A DNA stretch of 64,000 bases, from positions 27,501 to 91,500 of the forward strand of contig JASAOO010003557.1 of NCBI GenBank assembly GCA_030849075.1. Reading direction: 5' to 3'. Positions within the stretch are counted from its first letter, which is position 1; every line of letters begins with the position of its first letter. The translations under genes were made by a program, and so were the position numbers. The notes under the pieces were generated by a model that saw only the letters and a program-made list of their open reading frames with translations, had not been told where the DNA came from and searched no databases. This document shows, one piece after another, positions 29,501 to 40,767 of this stretch. The stretch comes from Zelonia costaricensis (lineage: Eukaryota > Euglenozoa > Kinetoplastea > Trypanosomatida > Trypanosomatidae).

Positions 29501-32500
29501 AAAGGACGAGGGTGTTAATCGACTCCACGCGGAGATACGCTGAGCAAGTCGACACGAAGTGGAGAGCACTGGAATACGAACGCGCGGCTCCGACGGGAAG
29601 TGTGACATCGTCATTTTTTTTCCTGTTTGTTCTCCTCCTCTTCCTCCTCCCCTTTTCCCCTTTTCTGTTTTATTTGTTCTCGCTCTTCCCGTTGCTTCCC
29701 TCCTTTCGAACCGGGTTGTGACAGCGGAGAGAGAGGGAAAGAAAGGTGATCACGCACCGCTACCGTGCGCGCGCACACATACACGCACACACACACATAA
29801 AACACTCCTTCGCCGGAGCCTACTTGGAGTAGGAGCTGCACGCACCGCACCTCGACCCATTTTTCCTTTTTTTACAGCGAGACGGAGAGACGGGCCAGGC
29901 TTCAGCGAGCTCAAGAAGAGAAAGAGAAGAAGAGAAGAATACTAAACGCGGCGCCACCACTGGATAGAGGAAGAACAGCAAAAAAAAAAAAAGGGTCGCC
30001 GATTCGCGCCTTCTACCTGCGTCTTGAAGGCCGCCCTCTTAGGTGTCTCATTCCCATTTAGTGTGTGCGTCTGCGCTTGTGTGTGCTTGGGTGCTCCCTC
30101 CGGCACGGTCCGGCTCACCAACGCGACTCTGTAGATTTCGCAGTCGTGCGCGCTTTCTTTTTCGATTCTGAGCCGGCGCTGCTGGGTCGCACTCTTCTCG
30201 CTTCTTTCGCCAGCCTCTCCCTCCCTCTCTCGCCCGCTCTCTCTATTTCCTTCTCATCCGTGCCGCTGCTCCCTCGCTTTTCTTTTTCTGTTTGCCCCTC
30301 CCCTCGACTGTGCGCCGTCACTCCTGTGGTGCGGTGACGTCGCCTCTTCTGGCTTCTTCCGTCGGTGTGCGCCTGTCCACCGTCCTCTTACCTTATTTTT
30401 CCGCTCCACCCGCGCCGACGCGGCACTTGAGACAGGTCCCCGTATCCGCAACAACAACACAAGAAAAGCGAAACAGGAAGAAGTGAGCGCTAGGTTGACG
30501 AGAGGTGGGCAACGCGAACACGGTCAAGGTGAGGTGAAGACAAAGAAGAGGGAGAGAACCGAGTGAGTTCGGTAGCGGCACAGCACAGATAGACTAGAGC
30601 ATCCTGCGAGGCCAAAAAAAAAAAGAGAAAGCTTTCTCCATCTTTGTCGTATCTCTTGTTGAAGGAGGACACGAAAGGAAGGAAAAAGGGACGAACGGGT
30701 TAGCACGTCACACCCAGACACACACGCACACCGAAAGGGGTCAGTACGTGTCGCCGTTCTTCATTGACGAAAAACAAACGCTTTTTCCGCCCTCTTACCC
30801 TCGCCTCCCCCCTCCTCGCTTCTCGACTCCCGCTCTCGTGCACAACTGCCCCCTTTTTCTGGTGAGGGTTCACCTGTGCGTGTGTGTGTGTGTGCTACAG
30901 TCTTACTCTCTCTAGGCCACCTCCACCGCACCCCCTCAAATTCGATCACCGCCCCTTCGCCTTTCTTCTCCGCGCTTCAAAAAAGGGGAGCCCAGCACTA
31001 CCGGGCTTCAGTACAGTTTGCACGCTGTTGGCTCACCTTTCTTGCGTTGTCATCGCGCGGCAGCTACACTGTCGCCGCCCCTTTCACCGTCTTGTGGTTG
31101 TTCTAAGACAATTGGCTGTTTCAAGTGGTGGGCTCGACCTCCTCTGCGTGCGATCTTGAGTGGGTCTGTGTGTGTGTGTATGCGTACTTCGTAAACGCTA
31201 ACTCCTTTCTGAGCATCGCTGAAGCCACCGCCCTCCTCCTCTTCCTCTTCCCCCCACCCCTCGGCTGCACACACGCACCCGTCTCCCTGACCAGTCCTCG
31301 CGTGCTCTCCTGTGCGTGTGGTCTCGCTGCGTTGTACGCCTTCTTCTTTTCGTGTCTCTCGTCGTCTGACTCTCCCCCGATCCCTCTTCCCTGTCGGCCT
31401 GTCAGCGTTCTCCTCGGCCTTTCCCAGACCCCCCCCCCATCTCCACCCGACAGCTCCCCCCTCTCTGTTCCAGGCGTCACCCCGGCTGGTCTCGTCTTTT
31501 TTTTTTGCCTTCTTCTCGTCTGGATTGCGCGCTGCTCTTCAGCGTTTGACGATTTGTTTTCAGTTATTTTGGTTTCTGACTCTCTCTCTCTCTCGCTCTC
31601 TCCTCCTCGACGCACTTGCCTTCTCTGTTGACGCTGCCGTTGCGCACTCTCTCTCTTTTCCCTTTTTTCTGTTTCCTTTTTTGTCCCCGCCTCCCGTCTC
31701 ACGGAGTCCGTCGCTCGTCTTCTACGAACTCGGGCCGTCTCCGGCTTTCCCCCCCTTCTCCCACTGCTTTGTGTCTGGACTCTTACGCGCTTCTCCTCCC
31801 GGGGCCCTCTCGCTTTCTCTTTCCACCGTTGCACGCACGAGCTTGTAGAGGTCGTAGCGCCACGCGGGTGATCACCACGCCGCCGCCCCTCCCTCCCCCT
31901 TCGCGCTTCGTTGTTCTTCCTTCTCCTTTCCTCTTTCTGCACCGTATCGAGAGAGGCTCGCCACACTCTCCTGTTTCGTGTGTTCGTCGTCGCACCTGCT
32001 TTGCCCACGTCCCCCCCTATCTCTGTTCGCCCTCTTCTGCGTCCTCGTCTATTCTTTTTTTTTTGCTTCTTCTTCACGTCTGCCGCGCGGCTCCTGTTCA
32101 CTTCGCTTTCGAGTTTCCATTTCGCTGCGTCACTCTTGCGAGGTGTGTCTCACCTCCCTCCTTCCCTCCCCCCTGTCTGCGTGCACGTGCGCGTGTGCAC
32201 CACTTCTCCGCCGCCTCCTTCTTCCTCGACGCGCCCCTTCTCTTTGTCCTTTTCAGCCTTGTCTCCTTTCTGCCTCCTCCGTCTTGTGTAGCGCACGCCC
32301 AGCCTCCCTTTTTTTTTTTAAGTTTCCCCGCGCGTCTTCAGTTTCGACCTCAGTTTTGCTCTGCTCTCATTTCCTCACGCAGGCTTGTCTGCCGCCTGTT
32401 CGTCTCCGTCGCTCTGTCGTTGTCTCCCTCCCCCCTCTTCTGGTGCTGAGTTGCGTGCAGCACTGCCGCTTGTTCTTGTGCGTCTCTCGCTTCCTCCTCC

Positions 32501-32861
32501 CCTCTTCCTCCGGTGCGACACGGTGTGTGTGTGTGGTGTGTGTGTTGAGCAACACCTGTGCTGATTGGCTGTGTGTGCATACACCGTGCACCGTTTCCCT
32601 TTTTTTTCTTTTGTCCACCAGTACGGCGTGCGTTTTGTGGGCCGCCTGAGCTTGCGGCGCGGTGTGTTCTTCTTTTTTCTCCTTCTTGGTTCGAGTCTCC
32701 TCCCCCCTCCCGCTCTTCTCTTTGACCTGACTATTTGCGACTCCAGTCTTGGCCGCCCTCCTCTTGCGCACCGAGGCGCCACAGGAAACTGGTTCGCCTC
32801 GCGCTAACTCTTTGCCTTTCTTCCTTTCCCGCACCCCGTCCCTTCTCTCTCTTGGTTCACG

Positions 32862-32863
32862 AG
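32862..32863 (+). promoter_or_regulatory. Candidate spliced-leader acceptor AG for the RRM protein
   Basis: A strong tract (about 32815-32855) is followed by AG only 17 bases before the ATG at 32881. Upstream acceptors, for example after the tract ending near 32730, are equally plausible and would give a longer leader. Confidence 0.35.
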
Positions 32864-32880
32864 AGTGCACGAGGAGGAGA

Positions 32881-35871
32881 ATGCTATTTCGTGATCAGCA
32901 CGACAGCGGCACCGGCAACGGCGCGATCGGTGCAGGTGCGGTCAACCCGCACAGCGAAGAGGATGACGCTTGTTCGACAGGCGGGCGCAGCTACACCAGC
33001 GCTGAGTCGAGCAACGCGCAGAACTTCGAGCGTCGCATGGCCCAGTTGGGCCGGCCCAGCGGTCTCGTCTCTGACGGGAGCAGCCCGGGTGGCCTCGAGC
33101 TCTTCCACAAGGGTGGCGGCAACGACTTCGGCGGCAGCTCGGCCGCCTACCTCGGCCAGGGCTACCAGCTCTTTCCCAAATCTAGCAGTGCCTACGCGGA
33201 CCCCGACAGCGATGACATGGACGACGTCCAACACAGTCTTACCATGGTGGTGCGCGCCGGTGCCAGCGCCAGCGGCGGCGGCAACGCCGATGGCAACCGC
33301 GACGGCAACCGCGGTCTCCTGCACCGACAGCACGGCGGCGGCGCGAATGGGAGTGCGCTGCAGGGTGTGGATGCACACCGCGGGCACACCAGCGGCGGCT
33401 TTGCGGAAGACGATGACGATGACGACGACGAAGACGGCGACTACTTGGCTAAGCTGCTGAGCAACATCGAGAAGCACGCCGCGCGGCTCGACACTCAGTT
33501 TTATCGTTACCCGCCATCAGAGGTGATCAAGCAGCAGATGGCCGCGTCGGCAGCAGCGGCAGCGACCGGCAGCGACGGCAAGGCGAGGGCGGGCAGCGCG
33601 CTGGGGGCGGCAGCGGCGAGCGCGGCTGGCGGCGCTGGCGAGGACCACGAGGGGAGCGAGGCGCACTCAAACACCACCAGCGGACCTCTTTCGCCCTCTT
33701 CATCCTCGCAGACCACCGCATCCGGCTCGCTGGCGGCCGCCTCGCCCACCTCCACGTCGGCGCACGGCTCCGGCACGAAGCTCTTCCTCGGCGGTCTGCG
33801 CTACGAGGTGATCCAGAGCGGGCGCCACATGGTGAGCTGGATCTTCCAGGTCGCGTGCGGTGTGCGGCTGAGTCCGTCCAGCATTCTCATACACCGCAAG
33901 ACGAAGAACGGCCGCTCCAACGTGGCGCCGACGGGGTGCGCCTCGGTCTTCGTCGCCGGTGAAACTGATGTGCAGGCGCTGCTGGACATAAACCAGCGCA
34001 TCTACTGCGCGGAGGAGGGCGTGTACGTGTCGCCGTCGCCCGAGATCATGAAGGAGCTCATCGCGTCCAAGGACATCGTGGACGTCACGGGCGGACGTGT
34101 GCGTGGGCCGACACACCCGGTGGTAATTGAGCGCGCCTACAGCGTCAGCCACCACCACGGCCACCGCGAAGGCGGCGGCGGCAACGGTGGCGCTGGTGCG
34201 GGTGGTGCCGCGAATGCGAGCGGAAACGGTGGCAGCGGCAGCCCTCGCGGGAGCGGCAGCCACACCGCGAACAACAACAACGGCGGTGGTGGCGGTGGTG
34301 GTGCTGGTGGCAGTCCGGGTGGGCACCGGCACGCCCGCACGCCGTCCTCGGCGAGCACGGAGAGCAACTTGTCCAGCCAGCTGCGCGGCCCAATGCCGCC
34401 GCCGTACGGCAATCCCCCGCCGCCCCAGTACGGCGCGGCTACGGTGCCGCCGCCGATCTTGACGTGCAGTCTGCCGCCCCCCTCCTACGCGCCGTCCGCG
34501 ATCTCCAGCATTGCCGGGATGGGCAGCTTTCCAGGGATGCCGATAGGCACCAGCCTGCCCGGTGCGGCGAGCAGCACGACGCTGTACCCCTCCAGCACCG
34601 CCATGTCCGGGCAGTCCTCCCCGTCCAGCCAACCCCTGCATGCGGACCCCATGGCCACCAGCCCACCACCCGCCGCCAAGTCGCTCGACCCCCAGCGCGT
34701 CACCTTCCACGCGTACCTACGCAACGATGCGCAGGCGCAGCTCGCCGCGCTCCAGCGGTCCCCTAGCAACACGCAGCTCACCCACCACACGGTGCTCTTC
34801 GTGGCCGCCCTGCCCAGCAGCGCTACGTCCGACTACGTGTCGTGGCTCTTCTCGCTGATGTCCATCCGTCTTCCACCCGCGCACATCCACATCATCGGCG
34901 GCGCGAGCAGCGGCAGCGGCGCCGGGTCGGCCGCGAACCTCGCCGACAGCTGTGCCACGATCAACCTGGACGAGTCGGACGTCTTCATTGCGCTCAACTA
35001 CCACCACCGCGTGCTGTGCACCCCGCGTGGGGCCTGGATCGGGCACTCGTCGCAGGACATCGCGGCCCTGCGGGCCAGCGACACCTCGCTGCGCGACTGC
35101 CCCGCCCTGCATATCGACCGCCGCATGTCCGCACAGACGAGCACGACAGCCGGCGGCGGTGGCGGCGCTCTCGCCGCTGGCGCCGCCGGGGCACCGGTCT
35201 ACCCGCCACCGCAGCTCGGCGGGGGTGCCGGGGCGGGCGGCGGCGGTCTGCCGGCCTTCGCGACGATGTCGGGCCCCTTCGCGCCGTCTCTGTTTGGCGG
35301 GATTCCGGTGATGCCCGGCGCGCCCATGGGCGGCGGCGTGCCGGCTGGGATGTCGTACCCGATGCCGTGGGGCTTCAGCCTCCCGCCCCCTGCGGGCGAT
35401 GCGATGAAGACGGGCTTGCTGCCCCCGCAGGGCCTCAGCTCCGGCGTCGGTGGGGGCTCAGGGGCTGGCGGGGGCAGCGGCGCAGGGGCGATGCCGTCGG
35501 GCATGTCGATGCCGCAGCCGCCGCCAGGGATGGCTGCAGGTATGCCGCCGCCGCCTCCGCCGTTCCCGTATGCGCAGACGGTCACCATCGGCGACCGCGT
35601 GTACCAGCTTCCACCCGGCGCCACCATCCAGTTCATGCCGGTCATCACGCCAGGCTCAGGCGCCGAGGCAGACGGCGGCGCAGATGGCGCTCGCCGGCGC
35701 TCTGCCCCCGGGGCAGCACCCAGCAGCGCTGATACCGGTGCTGGTACAGTTGCTGCTGGCGGTGGTGGTGTGGCGATGTCAGCGCACGGCACGGCGCCCC
35801 TACCGCTCCAGCACCCCGAGTCGGGGCTCCCGTTTAGTACACGCCCATCGCAGCGTCGGGGAGAGTCGTGA
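32881..35871 (+). CDS. RNA-binding protein with two related RRM-like domains
   Basis: This is a 996-residue protein. RRM-like domain 1 spans about residues 299-395, with RNP2-like KL301FLGGL and RNP1-like GCASVFV. Domain 2 spans about 637-735, with VLFVAAL and SCATINL. The two share VSW[IL]F, a Leu-x-Pro-x-x-I segment before the central strand and a closing helix-strand (INQRIYCAEEGVYV versus NYHHRVLCTPRGAWI), so they look like an old internal duplication. An acidic run (about 176-188) and a helical stretch LAKLLSNIEKHAARLD precede domain 1. Gly/Ser-rich and Pro-rich linkers make up most of the rest, including a Met/Pro/Gly-rich tail. It should bind RNA in the cytoplasm or nucleus. The long flanking spacers suggest heavy post-transcriptional control of its own mRNA. 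The start is the first in-frame ATG. Confidence 0.9.
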   Translation: MLFRDQHDSGTGNGAIGAGAVNPHSEEDDACSTGGRSYTSAESSNAQNFERRMAQLGRPSGLVSDGSSPGGLELFHKGGGNDFGGSSAAYLGQGYQLFPKSSSAYADPDSDDMDDVQHSLTMVVRAGASASGGGNADGNRDGNRGLLHRQHGGGANGSALQGVDAHRGHTSGGFAEDDDDDDDEDGDYLAKLLSNIEKHAARLDTQFYRYPPSEVIKQQMAASAAAAATGSDGKARAGSALGAAAASAAGGAGEDHEGSEAHSNTTSGPLSPSSSSQTTASGSLAAASPTSTSAHGSGTKLFLGGLRYEVIQSGRHMVSWIFQVACGVRLSPSSILIHRKTKNGRSNVAPTGCASVFVAGETDVQALLDINQRIYCAEEGVYVSPSPEIMKELIASKDIVDVTGGRVRGPTHPVVIERAYSVSHHHGHREGGGGNGGAGAGGAANASGNGGSGSPRGSGSHTANNNNGGGGGGGAGGSPGGHRHARTPSSASTESNLSSQLRGPMPPPYGNPPPPQYGAATVPPPILTCSLPPPSYAPSAISSIAGMGSFPGMPIGTSLPGAASSTTLYPSSTAMSGQSSPSSQPLHADPMATSPPPAAKSLDPQRVTFHAYLRNDAQAQLAALQRSPSNTQLTHHTVLFVAALPSSATSDYVSWLFSLMSIRLPPAHIHIIGGASSGSGAGSAANLADSCATINLDESDVFIALNYHHRVLCTPRGAWIGHSSQDIAALRASDTSLRDCPALHIDRRMSAQTSTTAGGGGGALAAGAAGAPVYPPPQLGGGAGAGGGGLPAFATMSGPFAPSLFGGIPVMPGAPMGGGVPAGMSYPMPWGFSLPPPAGDAMKTGLLPPQGLSSGVGGGSGAGGGSGAGAMPSGMSMPQPPPGMAAGMPPPPPPFPYAQTVTIGDRVYQLPPGATIQFMPVITPGSGAEADGGADGARRRSAPGAAPSSADTGAGTVAAGGGGVAMSAHGTAPLPLQHPESGLPFSTRPSQRRGES

Positions 35872-36375
35872 GCCCGTACCCCGCCTCCTGCTTCCCTCCC
35901 TTCGTATTGGGTCGCTGAACAACGATCCCTCGCCCCCCCCCCTCTTCCCTCCTCCGCTGCTGTCCTCGAAGCGTGCGCGGGGCGGGCGTCGCTCTCGATG
36001 GGTTTCTCTGGGCAAAGACGGGCACCACTTCGCCCGATGTCTGCCTGCGGTCTCCGTCGCGCCGTGATGAAGTTGCCGCCTCCCCTCTTCCGTGTGTCTC
36101 TCCGGTTGCAGTCGCCGCGCACTGCCCCAGTCAAGTCGCTCCCCTTTTTTTGGTGACCATTTTTTGTGGCTCTTTCTCTTGGTTTGCATTCCATGCCACC
36201 TGCTTCTGTTGCCGCGGTGGTGTTGATGGCGGAGATCACAGGCGTGCGGGACGTGTGAAGCTAGGGAGAAGGAAAGAGGGGGTGCGCTGTCCCGCTGCGA
36301 TGGCGCCCCCCCCCTCCCTCTCGCTCCCCCAAAAAGAAAAAGGACATTCAAACTGGTGAAGCTGGCGCACGCCAA

Positions 36376-36402
36376 CACACACACACACACACACACACAC
36401 AA
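36376..36402. repeat. (CA)n microsatellite
   Basis: A perfect CA run of about 13 units downstream of the RRM gene. Confidence 0.95.
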
Positions 36403-39400
36403 CCACACTATTGTGGAGGCGTTTTGCACTTCTCTCTGTCTCCATCATCTCCTCCCCTTCACTGCGTCTTTCTCGATCCCTATTTCTTGGCCGGCTGTCG
36501 TCGTGTTCGCCCTGCGTGCACTCTCGTCACTGCCCTGAAGCGTGTGTGACTTTGCGGTTCTCCCTCTTTCTCTGTGTTTGCTCGGCCGATTCTTCCCGCG
36601 AAGAGGTGGCGGCTGTAGACAGGGCTGCACTGCGGAACGGAATCGCTGTCGTCGCTTCTCCCTTCTGGAACGCCTCTGTGCGGCCCCCCACCACCCACCC
36701 CACCCCCCACCCACCCTTCGGCATGCCAATCAGCGCCAGCAGAGCCACGGCGCACCTGCCGCCCTTAGGGACACCCCTTCAAACCAGTTGAGATGGAGCG
36801 AGGGAAAGAGAGAGCAGGGCTCTCGTGTTCGTACCGCTGCTCGTCTATTTGCTCGATTCCCTCCCCCCCCACTCACCGTTGCGTCACACTCGTTTGGGGG
36901 CCTTTCGCGTTTTCATTTTTGTACGTGCGCCCCCCCTCCTCCCTTCTTCCTCTTGTTGCCCTCCTACTGCGTTCCACACACCCTCTCTCTTCGTAAGCGT
37001 TCTCGCGTTGCGCGTGGTGCCACCTACGCAGTTGCCCTGTCCATCTTTCATACCCCTGTGCTGAGTGCTTGTACGTGTGTGCGTGGTGGTTTTCTTCGTG
37101 ATGGCGCGCTTGCGCGTTCCGCCTTTCCCATCTTTTCTTTCCCTGTGCGCGCCGTCTCTCACCGTTTTCACTTCCCTCGCCGTCACGGTGCGTCGTCTCG
37201 GGTCCCCTCCCGCGCACATGAGTGTGTGTGTGTGTGTGGGTGGGTGGGTGCCTAGGTCTAAGTGTTTGTACGTGTGTGCGTGTGCGTGTACGGACACGGA
37301 TGCGTGTTTCACCCGTGAAATTACTATCACGCTGTCTAGTTTCCTGCTCTTCTGTTCTTGTTTTCCGAGTTCTTCTCTTCTTTCACTGATGGAGCAGCTC
37401 GACGACTTGCTTCCTGACCTCTCTCTTGTGCAGGTGGTCGCATGTCCATGCGGCGGGCATTCCTGAGCAGAGGCGTCTCGCTCTCTTTCTCTTTCTCTTG
37501 CTCTCTCTTTCGCGAGAAGAGCCGAGCTCCGGAAGCGTTGCTGCGTCACTGCACGGATGGTTGACCTTCCTCGCGTGAGTGTCACACCATCGTACCATTT
37601 TTCGATTCCATCTTTGCGCGTGGTCGATTGAGTGCTTGAGAATGTGTTTGTGTCTGTGTGCGTGTGTGTGTGTGTGTGTCAACGTGATAATGTTTGTGGC
37701 TGTGTATTTGTGTGAATCCCGTCCTGTGTGCTCTTTGATCCGGACCATTTCTGTTTCCTGGTTTGAAGTCGTCGCTTTTCTCTTTTTTCCATGGTTTTTG
37801 TGTGTTGGTCTCCTTCGCATTTTTTTTTTTCGTCTCCGCCGTTTGGCAGTTTTTGTGTGCTGCGTTGTGTGCAGTCAAGGCGGCGGTGCCTCCCTCCTTC
37901 CCCCCTCCGTTCTTCTCTCTCACTACCATTGACGGTGGTGACGCTCTCTGCTGCATCGAGAGCCTTCCTGCCCCTCCCCCCTCCCCTTCTTCCTGCTCGT
38001 CCCTCATCACTCCGTGCCTGTGCACTTGTGCCTGCAGGCTTGCGGTCCTGTAGTGACACGTTTTTGCAGTGAGCGTGTTCTTCTTTTTTTGGTTTTGTGT
38101 GCCGCCCCGTCTCTCGGTGGATTTGCCGGGCGCTTGCGTTTATCCGAAGGCGTGCGTCGAGTCTCCAGTCACCGCTCCTGTGTCGCCTCTAACTTGGCGC
38201 ACCTCGCTTCTCTGGCGGCTCCAAGCTGCGTGTCTCTTGTGTGACCCACCGGCGGTGCTGCGGCAACGGGTCGGCCTCTCTGGCCACCCCTTCCCTCCCG
38301 CTCCCCTCACGACACCCACGCCGCGTGGTGCGCGTGTCTAGGCCAGCTTGCCTTTCCCGTTGCGGCTCTGGCTCAGCAAGACGGGCGAGAAACCACGGCG
38401 CTTTCCCACTCCTTCTCACGTTCACGTTGACGAGGCCGCCTGACACACCCTTTTGGCGCCCCTTCGCAGACGCCGCTGCTTTGCATCGGTGCGAAGGAGG
38501 TGGCTCACAACGTGCGCCGGACCTATCACCGCACACGCGCTCGCGTTCGTGTGTGTGTGTGTCTGGGTGTGTGTGACTCTGCGGGTCTCACTCCTTCTTT
38601 ACTGAGTACACGTCACATGTCTTGTGACGGTGAGGCAGATGAGTTCGTGCAGTGCAAGGAGGACTCCTGTGCTTGTGAGGCGATAATGGGGAGGGGGAAG
38701 GGTGGTGAGGGGGGACACGATAGAGCAAGAGTTGAAAGGGCGGAGGCGTGGCGAGTCGGTGCAGAGAGGGGGAGGGGCACCATTGTTTGTGTCTGTGTGC
38801 GCCGGTACGTGACGTGTGCTCGCGTGCTAGCGGAATGGAAACAAAAAAAAAAACTGAACGACTTGACAGTGTCGTTGCCTTTATCTCGTCTCCTTCCTGT
38901 TGACATCGGGTGTCCCACAGCGCACTTCCACCTGTACCCCTTTCCCTGCAGTTGAGTGGGAGGGGGAGGGGGGACACCCGATCTTGTTTTTGGCGCTGTC
39001 TCACCCAAGGCACACGCACTCACGTCTCCCTCCTCCCTCACCCTCTCTCTCTCTTCCGCCGTTCCCTTTCCTACGTGGCTCCTCTTTCAGTCCACGAACA
39101 CGGCGAAACTGAGTTTCTCTTTTTGGCTTGTGTGTGTGTGTGTGTTTGTGTTTGCATCGAATTGGACCTGCACGTTTCTCTCTCTTTGTGTGTACCTCGG
39201 CGCGTGTCTGCCTTGTCACGTCACACATCGTCTCGGCTGAGAGACGTGGTTGCGTTAGCTGTTTCAAGTACTCATCCGCTTGTGTGCATGCGTGTTGTCT
39301 CCCTTCTGGCACCACTTTTATGGTGCTGCCTATTTCATCTTCGTGTTCGTGTGTGTGTCTCGTGCATATCGTCCATCTTTACCAGGTGTTGGCGTATGTG

Positions 39401-39479
39401 TTGAATAAGGCAACAAACAAACAAACCACAGGAAAAGAAAGAAGAGTAAGACGGCGAGACACGGAAAACTGTGGTGGTA

Positions 39480-39990
39480 AGCTGTGCGCCTGTCCGTAAG
39501 TGTGTGGCCCTATTCCAGAGCCCGCCCAGCTGCTTCGTCATGCACGCACCTGCGCATCGTTCATGGTGAGGGCTCATTCTGGCGATGAAAGGACGGGCTG
39601 CCAGTCAAGGAACATGGCGGGGAGGCGGGTGGTGGTGGCCACCTCATCTGAGGCGGTGTGCGGTGCAACTGGTCTGTCGCAGCGGGTCAAGAGGCATCGC
39701 CCCGCTTTGAGAGTATGCCTCCGGCCTGCACGCGTCGTGCGCAGCCGCTCCTTGTCTGTGGTGGAGTCGCGGCAAGTCTATCTGCCTGCATGAGGGCTGC
39801 CTCTGCTTCAAGTTGCCCTAGAGTGCAATCGTGCTTCTGCCGTCTGCATGCCGCACCATTGCTTCAGCTACCGGCTTCCTGCTCATCATGACACTCTGCC
39901 CACCCACATGATTTCTCGAACACACGCTGCATTTGTCTCCCCACAGTGGACGCTTCCTCCGCATCAGAGGTGATTGCCCACATCCGCGTA
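39480..39990. mobile_element. Possible SIDER-type degenerate retroposon remnant
   Basis: About 0.5 kb of balanced base composition inside an otherwise pyrimidine-rich spacer, in the probable 3' UTR or spacer position where Leishmania SIDER elements sit. Size and position fit SIDER2, and phrases such as CTGCATGAGGGCTGCCTCTG and CATGCCGCACCATTGCTTCA resemble what I remember of that family. An A-rich stretch (39405-39460) borders it upstream and a CA repeat downstream. No ORF is kept. The identification is from memory of the family and the boundaries are approximate. Confidence 0.45.
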
Positions 39991-40546
39991 GTCCCTCACA
40001 CAGCGAACACACACACGCACGTACACACTCACACACACACACACACACACGCACGCACACACACGCACAAACACAAATAGAATAACGCACAGACGAGGGA
40101 GGTGACCTCGCACGCTCTGCGAGACGAGCGGCAGGTGACACACAAAAAAGGTGAAGACGGAAGAAGCGCCACCGTGCCTTTCGCATTCCTCTACTTGGGC
40201 TGACTTGGTGAAACAAACCTCTCCTCCCTCAAAAAAAACAGAAAGGACACAGGAAACTTGTTGCACAGACGGTGCAGCGGAGAGAGGCTCAATCCGTGCA
40301 GACGTCGACGGTGCTGGGGGAGGGAGGGGGGAAAGAGGGTCTGACGCAGCACCCTCGCCCCCTTTTTCTTGTTTTACCTTTCGCACCTGTTGGTGTTGTG
40401 CTTTTTTTTTTGAGTTTCCGCGTCGTCGATAGCTGCGCGTTTGCGTGGTGCCACTGCTGCCAAACCGCCGCCCCGATCGTCTCTCTGTTCTCTTCTTCGT
40501 GACGCTCTCTAGATACCCAGTTTTGTCTTTTTCTTGTTGCTTTTAC

Positions 40547-40548
40547 AG
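40547..40548 (+). promoter_or_regulatory. Candidate spliced-leader acceptor AG for the kinesin (distal)
   Basis: TTTTGTCTTTTTCTTGTTGC followed by TTTTACAG is a strong acceptor. The leader would be about 219 bases with no upstream ATG. Confidence 0.45.
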
Positions 40549-40675
40549 CGGTGCGCACCCCTGCAGCGCACACGGTGGTGCGCACGCTTCTCTTCCCTCC
40601 GACGCGGCCCCCGTCGGTCTCAGCGCCTTTACTCGGCCCTCCCCCTCCCCTTCCCCCCGGTCCCCTTGTCTTCGC

Positions 40676-40677
40676 AG
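40676..40677 (+). promoter_or_regulatory. Candidate spliced-leader acceptor AG for the kinesin (proximal)
   Basis: A C/T tract at about 40637-40673 runs into GCAG here. The leader would be 90 bases. It may be used instead of, or besides, the site at 40547. Confidence 0.45.
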
Positions 40678-40767
40678 ACACGCGGCTGCGTTGGCGGCTG
40701 CATCGGCGCGGCGCTCAAGACAGATCGCACGGTAGTCGCACCCGTCCCGACCCCAATCCTAGCAGCC

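Larger units (their letters stand above)
25931..32880. other. Unusually long gene-free region (about 7 kb)
   Basis: It is dominated by C/T-rich sequence with many possible acceptor tracts and CA/GT repeats (26568-26595, 27558-27578, about 30878-30895, about 31164-31178, 32522-32540). Short purine-rich or balanced patches occur at 26050-26350, 29180-29300, 29460-29600 and 30425-30720. The long + frames (for example 26862-28049 and 28163-29041) are Ser/Pro/Leu/Phe-rich translations of pyrimidine runs without ATG-led, protein-like sequence, and minus frames are Arg/Glu/Lys mirror images. It probably holds very long UTRs of the neighbouring genes. Confidence 0.75.
35872..40767. other. Intergenic region before the kinesin gene (4.9 kb)
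   Basis: No supported gene. It is pyrimidine-rich up to about 39400, with CA and GT repeats (36376-36402, 37661-37679, 39128-39150, 40031-40050). A balanced-composition block at about 39480-39990 stands out and is listed separately as a possible retroposon remnant. A 113-codon ATG frame at 38617-38955 crosses a GT-rich stretch and an A-run and was not accepted. Confidence 0.75.

Noticed and set aside
29440..29721. 93-codon frame with a hydrophobic tail
   Set aside because: It starts at TTG, has no ATG, and the hydrophobic end is simply a T/C run.
38617..38955. Possible small gene of 113 codons starting MSCDGEADEF
   Set aside because: It begins plausibly but then runs through a GT-rich stretch and an A-run, and has no recognisable domain.
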